A stretch of 64,000 nucleotides of DNA from an uncultured Kangiella sp. (GTDB lineage: Bacteria; Pseudomonadota; Gammaproteobacteria; Enterobacterales; Kangiellaceae): positions 310,001-374,000 of the forward strand of contig CANMKR010000003.1 in NCBI GenBank assembly GCA_947498625.1, given 5' to 3'. How positions within the stretch are numbered: position 1 is the first letter of the stretch; every line of letters starts with the position of its first letter. Shown one piece after another: positions 54,283-64,000 of the stretch. A program made the position numbers and the translations under genes. The notes below the pieces were generated by a model, which saw only the letters and a program-made list of their open reading frames with translations, made no database searches and was not told where the DNA came from.

Positions 54283-55770
54283 TTATTCCTTAGCTATCTC
54301 AAGCGCTTTATTTAAGGCGCTGTCGATACCGGCTAAGTAATCTTTAGCTAACAATGGTGCCAGTATATCCGGTGTAACTCCGTAGCCCTCTTCAAATGTT
54401 TGCACTGCATTAATAGTTCTAATAAAAGGAACTCTTGTTTGAATTTTGCTTTCAGGTAACGTCAGAGTAAACAATAAACCTGCCGTCGGGCCAGTAGCGC
54501 TGCCACCAGTTTTCTCACCAACAATGATCGCATCCCTAAACTCTTTTAACCCAGCGATCAAACTTACGCTGCCCGAAGAGTTGGAACTACTACTTAACAC
54601 AATCAACTTCCCTTTAAACGCATTACTAGATGGTTTGATTGTATCTAGCTCATCGGTAAACATGGAACGTAATGAATAGGTCCCATCATCATTTGACCTG
54701 AACCCCAAACGATTAGGTTTCAAAGCTCTTTTATCCCATGTCCACAAGTAAGGTCTATATTCCTCAAAGTCGATACTAGCAACCCGCAACTCTTTCTTAG
54801 GCTGCACCTTTTTATTGTATAACCTCTTTTCTAATGCCATTCTTGCATCGGTAGAGCCTCCACCGTTATTTCTTAAGTCCAAAATTAAAGTACCTACCTT
54901 ATTTTTCTTCAGCCCATTAAATATCGGATCATAGATTTTTTTCGGCTTTACCGGCTTTCTATAATTTACAAAACTATCAATCTTTAAATAGCCAACGTCA
55001 CCTTCCAGCATTTCAAAATGCACGGCATCGGCAAAGTCTCTTGCTTGATTCGAACTGTTACGAAGCGAAGACCATTGCTTGAAAGTAACTCTTGGAAGCT
55101 TTATTTCCACTAATCTGTCATCCGCTCTCCTTTTAATAGATAACACAGCAATCTCTGGCAATTCCTGTAACAAAGAACCGAAGTGATCCATTGCTCCACC
55201 CATAAACTCGAGCGAGTCAGTAACTCCTGAGTTACGACTCCAAATGGTTTTACCGTCGTAAGGGATAAACCGAATAACATCCGCTACAACTTCACTTAAG
55301 GGTTTACCATCAATGGCCATTATCTCATCGCCAGTATTAACCAACTCAGGATTTAATGACTTTGAAACAAAACCTCTGGCTTCTATATAGTCCCACAATA
55401 TCGGCAAATAAACTTTCGACGTTTTACGTGCCTCTTTAATTGATTTTGGCAGATTGGCTTTTGTGTGATCGCAACGGATCAAAGTTAATACTTCTTGTAT
55501 TTGTAGGTAAAGTTGAGCATGGCTTAAACCATCATTGTTTTTTGCTGAATCAAGTACCGATTGCCAAGCTGCATCTAACGACTGTTTAGATTGATGACGT
55601 GTGTAACCTGGATGGATTTTCTCATAGGCTCCCTTTGCAATTTTGATATCTTGTTCAACTTGCTTATAGGAAAGTTTATCTTCACTTGCCGCTATATTCT
55701 CGATAATTAAGACATTTAATGAAATGATGAATATTAAAGTTATCTTTTGTAACTTGCTGAATTTAAACAT
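54283..55770 (-). CDS. S41-family (tail-specific protease-like) peptidase, exported
   Basis: This 495-residue protein has a signal peptide (about residues 1-28), a PDZ-like part (NTGDEIMAIDGKPLSEVV), and the S41 catalytic core. LILDLRNNGGGSTDA is the family fingerprint, with a Ser in SSSSNSSGS (about residues 398-399) and the catalytic Lys420 in GEKTGG. In classical tail-specific proteases the nucleophile is followed by Ala; here the local sequence is NSSGS, so activity needs testing. It is likely periplasmic. The AraC-type regulator gene upstream may control it. Confidence 0.82.
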   Translation of the reverse strand: MFKFSKLQKITLIFIISLNVLIIENIAASEDKLSYKQVEQDIKIAKGAYEKIHPGYTRHQSKQSLDAAWQSVLDSAKNNDGLSHAQLYLQIQEVLTLIRCDHTKANLPKSIKEARKTSKVYLPILWDYIEARGFVSKSLNPELVNTGDEIMAIDGKPLSEVVADVIRFIPYDGKTIWSRNSGVTDSLEFMGGAMDHFGSLLQELPEIAVLSIKRRADDRLVEIKLPRVTFKQWSSLRNSSNQARDFADAVHFEMLEGDVGYLKIDSFVNYRKPVKPKKIYDPIFNGLKKNKVGTLILDLRNNGGGSTDARMALEKRLYNKKVQPKKELRVASIDFEEYRPYLWTWDKRALKPNRLGFRSNDDGTYSLRSMFTDELDTIKPSSNAFKGKLIVLSSSSNSSGSVSLIAGLKEFRDAIIVGEKTGGSATGPTAGLLFTLTLPESKIQTRVPFIRTINAVQTFEEGYGVTPDILAPLLAKDYLAGIDSALNKALEIAKE

Positions 55771-55894
55771 AATTAGTCCTCAAGATTAATGTATGTATAA
55801 ATTATAGGTGAAGCTAAAAGTCATGACGTCTCATATGCTGAGACATAAGATTTATTACCGAATTTGAGACTTTTTATGATTTGATACTTTAAAT

Positions 55895-56998
55895 TTAGTC
55901 TAGATTTCTATACTTGGAGGGTGTTAAGCCACTGATTTGTTTAAACACTCGATTGAAAGTCGCCTTCGAATTAAACCCGGCCTCTAAGCCAATCTCTAAA
56001 ATGGCTTTATCGGATTGCGCCAATAATTTCTTAGCATAGTCGACTCGCAAGGAATTAATAAAACTATTAAAGTTCATATCAAAAGCTGTATTAATCGTTT
56101 TAGATAAATAACTTTCATTAGTAGCCATGTGCGAAGCTAAGCTTTTAAGGTTAAGCTCTGCATCCAAAAATAGCTCATTATCTAACACATAGAGCTTTAA
56201 TTTTTCACCTTCTTTATGCCAATTTTTACCAACTTCCCTAGGCGGCTCAATAACATAATACTTTGGAAAGCGACTGTTGATTCTATAAACAGCCTCTATG
56301 CCTAACCAGCAAACAATCATTGCCATTAACACTTGGGAAGGAAACTCAGAGGTATAGTTATTTCGCCCAAAGATCGTCACATAGATTAAAAACAGACCTA
56401 AAATACAAGCCACCAAACTTATGGCAGGTAAAAAACGATTAAGCCAGACAGGTTTAAAGCGTTGCGCAGCTGATTGTGTCTGGAGAAGAAAATAGTTGTA
56501 TCTTTTTATTAATTTCCAGCAAGCATGCAAGAAAATAAGTAACGAGAATAAGATAGCAAATGTTTCGAAATGACTGACATAAGGACTATGATAATCCCCG
56601 CCATACTTCCACCGGTCTAAATAGTTAGGGTAACTAATAACGACCGAAATATAATAGCTAGTTTGGACAACGCCAGGCAATAAAAAAAGCCACTGATAAC
56701 CAATCTTCTTTTGCGACATCAATGCGTAGGCGTGTAAATAGAGCAATGGCCCGAAATATAGCTCAGTTTTAAAAGGGTAAAAACTTAACCATGGCCATTT
56801 ATCATAAGCTCCCATAAAACCAATAACTACTGGCGAAAAATTTAAAACTACAACGACTAAGAAAGCCGCTAAGAATCTATTAGCAATTTTCTCATAGGGT
56901 TTAAAGCATAAGATCACAGCGCTAATTAGCATCAACAAACAAATGCTGCCCATTAATAACGAACGCTGCCCCAGATATATCCCTTCTATGATTTCCAT
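55895..56998 (-). CDS. AraC-family regulator with N-terminal membrane domain
   Basis: This 367-residue protein has about seven hydrophobic segments in the first 240 residues and a C-terminal AraC DNA-binding domain (about 270-365) with two helix-turn-helix motifs: NLKSLASHMATNESYLSKTIN and ILEIGLEAGFNSKATFNRVFK, then GLTPSKYR. Membrane-anchored AraC regulators of this design are common in marine bacteria and probably sense an envelope or extracellular signal. It may regulate the adjacent S41 peptidase gene, 124 bp downstream on the same strand (inference). Confidence 0.87.
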   Translation of the reverse strand: MEIIEGIYLGQRSLLMGSICLLMLISAVILCFKPYEKIANRFLAAFLVVVVLNFSPVVIGFMGAYDKWPWLSFYPFKTELYFGPLLYLHAYALMSQKKIGYQWLFLLPGVVQTSYYISVVISYPNYLDRWKYGGDYHSPYVSHFETFAILFSLLIFLHACWKLIKRYNYFLLQTQSAAQRFKPVWLNRFLPAISLVACILGLFLIYVTIFGRNNYTSEFPSQVLMAMIVCWLGIEAVYRINSRFPKYYVIEPPREVGKNWHKEGEKLKLYVLDNELFLDAELNLKSLASHMATNESYLSKTINTAFDMNFNSFINSLRVDYAKKLLAQSDKAILEIGLEAGFNSKATFNRVFKQISGLTPSKYRNLD

Positions 56999-57101
56999 GA
57001 AAGAAAAGAAGCCCTTTAAGTAATCTATTAGCTGATTGTAATGGCTATCATTATATTTACAATACCTTAGACCAGTATAACAATAACATTAAGCCAAACA
57101 T

Positions 57102-57127
57102 AAAAAAGGAGACCTAAGCCTCCTTCT
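57102..57127 (-). terminator. Terminator of the metY operon
   Basis: On the minus strand, an AAGGAG / CTCCTT stem with an 8-nt loop is followed by TTTTTTA. It lies about 95 bp after the stop of the MetX-Hom fusion gene and just upstream of the AraC gene. Confidence 0.65.
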
Positions 57128-57218
57128 TATAAGTATGGCCGCTTAATATATAACAGTCATTCATAACGTGATTTTTGATTGCCAATATAGATCTCAAGAG
57201 TGGAGAATAGATTCCATA

Positions 57219-60720
<3,502 letters not shown>

Positions 60721-60810
60721 TTATTGGGAAAACCCAGTTAAAATAACGGTTCCTATAAAGAGAATTAAAATATTACAAGCGTATGAAACACGCATAGAAA
60801 AGTGCTCTCT

Positions 60811-60922
60811 CTTTATATTCACCTGACGAAAATTCGTCGGTTCAGGAATTGGCACCTTGCTTCCATGGAAAGCTGGTTGCCTGAGGGTCACAGAGCCTGT
60901 CTCTCACCTCATCGGTATAAAG
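60811..60922 (-). ncRNA. SAM-I (S-box) riboswitch upstream of metY
   Basis: Read on the minus strand, this has the S-box core: P1 strands CUUUAUA / UAUAAAG close the element, P2 is formed by UGAGG / CCUCA, and the conserved CAGGCAACC follows. Next come a P3 hairpin (GCUUUCC / GGAAGC), the invariant-looking AAGGUGCCAAUUCCUG, and a P4 hairpin GACGAAUUUUCGUC. It lies about 110 bp before metY. S-boxes turn down methionine genes when SAM binds. Whether the switch acts by termination or at translation is not clear from the sequence. Confidence 0.88.
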
Positions 60923-61270
60923 ATGTAAACCTTATTAAGGCTTACGTGTGTATTTTTAATTCATTCAATTATTAAAAGCAACTCTTTTTTTACATTCGAC
61001 CATTACATGGTGGTTATGGATGACTAACTGGCCTCGTTGCCTCAAAATATAGCCTGACAATATCTATCTAAATTTGTGTAGAATACAAAATTCTCCAATT
61101 TCTATTAAAAAAACTTGTACTACTTTTTAATTTTAGTATTATTTAAGTCAATCGTGATTTGATCCTATTGCCGCGATTTAAAAGAAGGTGCTAAAACGGA
61201 AAATAAATAATTCTACTCTGAATTCATATTTCCCCAGGATTTAACTTTAATAAACATTAGGAGTTTTCTA
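60923..61270. other. 348-bp intergenic region between the riboswitch and the AlkB-like gene
   Basis: No gene is seen here. It must carry the divergent promoters of the metY operon (minus) and the AlkB-like operon (plus). No strong promoter, palindrome or terminator could be singled out with confidence. Confidence 0.6.
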
Positions 61271-62410
61271 ATGCGATTTTTCGTGAATGCACGATATTTA
61301 ATCGTGCCTGTCTCTTCTATAGTGACGATTACAGGAGTCTTGCTGGGTGGAATTTATGCTTGGCTTGGCGTGGCTTTATTTGGTTTATATACGGTTGTTG
61401 ATACAGTGACCAAAAATATTCGATTTAGGGCTGAAAAGGATGCTAATGGCAATTCATATGGCGTCAAAACATTTCAATACTTAGTGATGTACTTGATGTT
61501 ACCGGTATTTATATTGCTACAACTAGTACTCGCATGGCGGCTATATCAGTATACTAGCGAAGTGCCGATTGAAGCTGCAAATATAGGTTTTTTTAATTAT
61601 CAGTTAGGGATTTCTGGGTTGCATTTAATTGGTGCAACTATCTCAACGGCACTATGGGCAGGGCTTGGTATCATCTATGGACATGAGTTGTCTCATAATA
61701 AAAAAGAGGGTTTCTTTGTTTCGCGTTTGATAATGGCTTTAAGCGGCGCATCACACTTTACTTATGCTCATGTTTATAACCACCATTTGGATCTGGGGCA
61801 TGAAGATGATCCTGCAACAGCACCAAGAGGTCGAAATGTTTATTGGCATGCTTGGTTATCGCATGTAGGGCAATCAAAGTTCTCTTATGATTTAGAAAAA
61901 AATAAGTTTAACCGACAAGAAAAATCGACTTTTAGTCTTAAAAACAGATGGATTTTGGGTTATCTATACAGTTTGCCATCGATATTTTTATTCGTATGGT
62001 CAGGTGGATTATTAGGTGTTATTGCGTTAATTATCGTTTGGACGATTTCCAATTTCTTATTAGAAGCGCTGAATTTTATGGGACATTACGGCTTAATAAG
62101 ACAGAAGGGAAAACCTGTTGAACATCGACATTCATGGGATAACGATAATGTTTTCACCAGTTGGTTTTTTATCGAAATCGGTCGCCAAGGTGATCACCAC
62201 GTTAGAGGTGAAACCTATTTTTGGGAGCTCGATGATGTTGGGGCACCAAATTATGGCATAGGTTATTTCTCCCTGTTCATTTTAACGTTAGTGCCATTCG
62301 TATTTCGTAAATTTGTAAAGCACTTACTTGAAGACTGGGATAATAACCGCGCAACTGATGAGGAGCGCTTGATTGCCAAGAAATTTCCATCCATTGGTAT
62401 CGAGAGTTAA
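61271..62410 (+). CDS. AlkB-like membrane di-iron oxygenase (alkane monooxygenase family)
   Basis: This 379-residue polytopic protein has the histidine boxes of the AlkB / fatty-acid desaturase superfamily: HELSH (138-142), HVYNHHLDLGH (167-177), GHYGL (His272), HRHSW (285-289) and GDHH (309-310). Hydrophobic segments flank the boxes. The HRHSWxND...GDHH region is AlkB-like, but the usual LQRHSDHH reads IGRQGDHH, so it is a divergent subgroup. AGGAG precedes the ATG. A [2Fe-2S] ferredoxin and a small membrane protein follow. The substrate (alkane, fatty acid, lipid or other) is unknown. Confidence 0.85.
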   Translation: MRFFVNARYLIVPVSSIVTITGVLLGGIYAWLGVALFGLYTVVDTVTKNIRFRAEKDANGNSYGVKTFQYLVMYLMLPVFILLQLVLAWRLYQYTSEVPIEAANIGFFNYQLGISGLHLIGATISTALWAGLGIIYGHELSHNKKEGFFVSRLIMALSGASHFTYAHVYNHHLDLGHEDDPATAPRGRNVYWHAWLSHVGQSKFSYDLEKNKFNRQEKSTFSLKNRWILGYLYSLPSIFLFVWSGGLLGVIALIIVWTISNFLLEALNFMGHYGLIRQKGKPVEHRHSWDNDNVFTSWFFIEIGRQGDHHVRGETYFWELDDVGAPNYGIGYFSLFILTLVPFVFRKFVKHLLEDWDNNRATDEERLIAKKFPSIGIES

Positions 62411-62415
62411 AGCAG

Positions 62416-62748
62416 ATGTTTGGTTTATTTGACAAAGCAAAAGAGCACACTGCTTACATTAACGATGAATCCTCTCCGATAATGCTTAAAGTTGAAAAAG
62501 GCAAAACCCTATTAAGTGCAGCTTTAAGCTCAGGCCTCCCATGGCCGCATCGTTGTAAAGTAGGTAGTTGTGGCTCTTGTAAAAGCCAAATTTTATCAGG
62601 AAAAATAAAACCACAAATTGATTTTACCTATGTTCTTAATGCTGACGAAATTGCTAACGGATACATTCTAGCTTGTCAGTCAGAACTATGCTCGGACGTT
62701 AGAGTAAAAGTCAATTTGGACAAAAGCAAAAAGAGGAGTAAATTATGA
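62416..62748 (+). CDS. Plant-type [2Fe-2S] ferredoxin
   Basis: This 110-residue ferredoxin has the cluster-binding cysteines C47, C52 and C55 (CKVGSCGSC) and C87 (LACQSE), the plant-type arrangement. It starts 5 bp after the AlkB-like gene and overlaps the next gene by 4 bp. It is the probable electron donor of the oxygenase, in place of the rubredoxin normally found with AlkB. No ferredoxin reductase gene is present in the window. Confidence 0.92.
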   Translation: MFGLFDKAKEHTAYINDESSPIMLKVEKGKTLLSAALSSGLPWPHRCKVGSCGSCKSQILSGKIKPQIDFTYVLNADEIANGYILACQSELCSDVRVKVNLDKSKKRSKL

Positions 62749-62957
62749 AAAGTCTCAAAGCCTTTATTATCATGGCACTTTGGACAGCATTAATCGGTTA
62801 TGGCCTATATACTGCCGAAGCTCATTGGCATTATCGCAAAATAGAATGGGCATTAGCAATATCGGTTATTCTATTATTAACGCATATGTCGAATATGGTG
62901 ATTTACTTTAAACTAACCGGTAAAGAGCCTTATCAGTGGTTTAAGAGTAATAACTAA
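62745..62957 (+). CDS. Small two-helix membrane protein (70 aa) of the AlkB-like operon
   Basis: I do not recognise this family. There are two hydrophobic helices (about residues 5-23 and 35-54) with a His-rich connecting loop (EAHWHYRKIEW). AAGAGGAG precedes the ATG, which overlaps the ferredoxin stop as ATGA. It is probably a subunit or assembly partner of the oxygenase (inference from tight coupling). The operon ends here, 30 bp before the ssrA fragment. Confidence 0.8.
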   Translation: MKSLKAFIIMALWTALIGYGLYTAEAHWHYRKIEWALAISVILLLTHMSNMVIYFKLTGKEPYQWFKSNN

Positions 62958-62987
62958 TATAAAAAAGGGCTTCTAACGAGCTTTGGG

Positions 62988-63182
62988 CTTGGTAGGAGCT
63001 CGACAGTCATTACAGGAACTAGCAGGTAACTGTGCTCGGCAGCCAACTGCGAAACTATCCTCGAAATCATCTTACTAAGCCTGCCCATCGACTCGAGTTC
63101 GATTAAATTAAAGATGGTTCTAAACATGTAGAGCCTAAAGCAGAGGATTTGCGGACGGGGTTCAATTCCCCCGCCTCCACCA
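62988..63182 (+). pseudogene. Truncated copy of ssrA (3' half), probable displaced attachment fragment
   Basis: These 195 bp match the last 197 bp of ssrA (53539-53735) with eight substitutions and two single-base deletions; the first ~75 bases are identical. It includes the T-arm and CCA end but lacks the 5' acceptor strand and the tag reading frame, so it cannot work as tmRNA. The two deletions remove one base from each side of the T-stem. It is most simply the chromosomal ssrA end displaced by an insertion. Confidence 0.9.
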
Positions 63183-63261
63183 ATTTAGATCCTTTCTTTA
63201 TTATCAATTAACCATTGACGAATCATTAACGTTTACAGCTATACTGTAAGAAAAAACGATA

Positions 63262-64000
63262 ATGACTTTAATGCAAGAAACCATCCTCACTACAATATTT
63301 CTTCCTTCAGCCTTGTTTATTATCATGCTGGGCATGGGGTTATCTTTAACTTTGGCGGATTTTAAGAGGTTATGGCTTTATCCGAAAGCTATAACACTGG
63401 GCCTTTTAGGACAAATTTTGCTACTGCCTTTATGCGGGCTCTTGATCATTCTAATTTTTGCTCTTCCTCCAGAGCTTGCAGTAGGAATTATGATCTTAGC
63501 AGCATGCCCAGGTGGCACCACATCCAATCTTATTAGCTATTTAGCTAAAGGGGATATGGCTCTTTCTATCAGCTTGACGGCTATCAGTAGTTTGCTCACC
63601 ATCATGACCATTCCCATTATAGTATCGATGTCTTTGATGTTTTTTATGCAAGCTGAGCAAAGCATAGAGCTGCCAATTTTTAAGACCATCAGCACCCTTT
63701 TTATGGTGACCATTCTACCAGTGATTATTGGAATGCTAATCAAACGTAAGTTTTCAGATTTTGCTAGCAAACAAGAAAAAACTGTTACTATTTTCTCTAT
63801 TAGCTTTATGAGCTTACTTGTCATTGGAATTATTTATCAGCAGCGCTCAGTTATTCTGGATGCCATTTTAGAGCTAGGCTTATCCACCTTAAGTTTAAAC
63901 TTACTGACCATGTTAGTTGGGTTTTTCATCGCCAAAATTTTTGCTTTAAACTCTAAACAAACCTTAACCATAAGTATTGAAATTGGCGTTCAAAATGCCA
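63262..64000 (+). CDS. BASS-family (bile acid:sodium symporter-like) transporter, 3' end cut by window
   Basis: At least 246 residues are visible, with about seven hydrophobic segments. ILAACPGGTTSNLISYLAKGDMALSISLTAISS (key part ACPGGTTSN...GDMALS) is the BASS signature. Members import bile acids or organic anions with sodium. The ATG at 63262 is chosen; a second ATG three codons later is possible. It lies just outside the ssrA-flanked island, so it is likely the ancestral downstream neighbour of ssrA. Confidence 0.87.
   Translation, partial: MTLMQETILTTIFLPSALFIIMLGMGLSLTLADFKRLWLYPKAITLGLLGQILLLPLCGLLIILIFALPPELAVGIMILAACPGGTTSNLISYLAKGDMALSISLTAISSLLTIMTIPIIVSMSLMFFMQAEQSIELPIFKTISTLFMVTILPVIIGMLIKRKFSDFASKQEKTVTIFSISFMSLLVIGIIYQQRSVILDAILELGLSTLSLNLLTMLVGFFIAKIFALNSKQTLTISIEIGVQNA

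Noticed and set aside
62988-63182. The second ssrA-like sequence as a functional or split tmRNA
   Set aside because: It lacks the 5' acceptor strand and tag frame, and its order is not permuted as in two-piece tmRNAs. A truncated copy explains it.

Overview
The window looks like chromosome from a marine, moderately AT-rich gammaproteobacterium. The gene order serB / YtjB-like / parC / parE / cpdA / DUF1249 / nudF / pcm-like / tolC, with a FimX-like gene beside serB, resembles the Pseudomonas order as I recall it. The general style fits a Kangiella/Aliikangiella-like oceanospirillalean. That placement is inference; no search was run. Almost all of the sequence is ordinary, densely packed core genome.

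Layout, left part. 1-3468 (minus): fadJ (cut by the left edge) and fadI, the two halves of a beta-oxidation complex, with a PsrA/FadR-type palindrome upstream. 3711-10668 (plus): a six-gene MoxR / DUF58 / DUF4381 / VWA / VWA-TPR / BatD-like envelope operon. 10727-16701: an SDR dehydrogenase, a small unknown gene and the giant NAD-glutamate dehydrogenase. 16834-23738 (minus): an envelope set made of an MMPL/RND transporter, a YCF48 beta-propeller, DUF1329 and DUF1302, probably trafficking a hydrophobic molecule whose identity is unknown. 24049-26557 (minus): a GntR-regulated ABC exporter plus a 59-residue membrane peptide gene. 26804-28656 (plus): a YeiH-family permease and nudC.

Middle part. 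28740-31711 holds the EF-P lysylation set (epmA, a 91-residue unknown, efp, and divergent epmB). 31798-35784 holds a PilZ-like protein and a FimX-like degenerate GGDEF/EAL protein. Then follow serB, a YtjB-like membrane protein, topoisomerase IV (parC, parE), cpdA, DUF1249, nudF, a pcm-like methyltransferase, tolC, waaA, rnfH, ratA, smpB, a LysM lipoprotein, and a Ser/Thr kinase / FHA / PP2C module. The trans-translation genes smpB and ssrA lie about 4.3 kb apart.

The most interesting part is 53.4-63.2 kb. A complete ssrA (tmRNA) gene at 53386-53735 is followed about 9.3 kb later by a truncated 195-bp copy of its 3' half. This is the scar expected from integration into ssrA, but no integrase remains. 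The enclosed accessory genes are: a small membrane protein, an S41 peptidase, a membrane-bound AraC regulator, a methionine operon (metY and a MetX-homoserine dehydrogenase fusion) under a SAM-I riboswitch, and an operon with an AlkB-like di-iron membrane oxygenase, a [2Fe-2S] ferredoxin and a 70-residue membrane protein. The window ends in a BASS-family symporter gene cut by the right edge.

No CRISPR, rRNA, tRNA or insertion sequence was seen. Short tandem repeats with 14-, 15- and 16-bp units occur at three places near or in nudix-linked genes.
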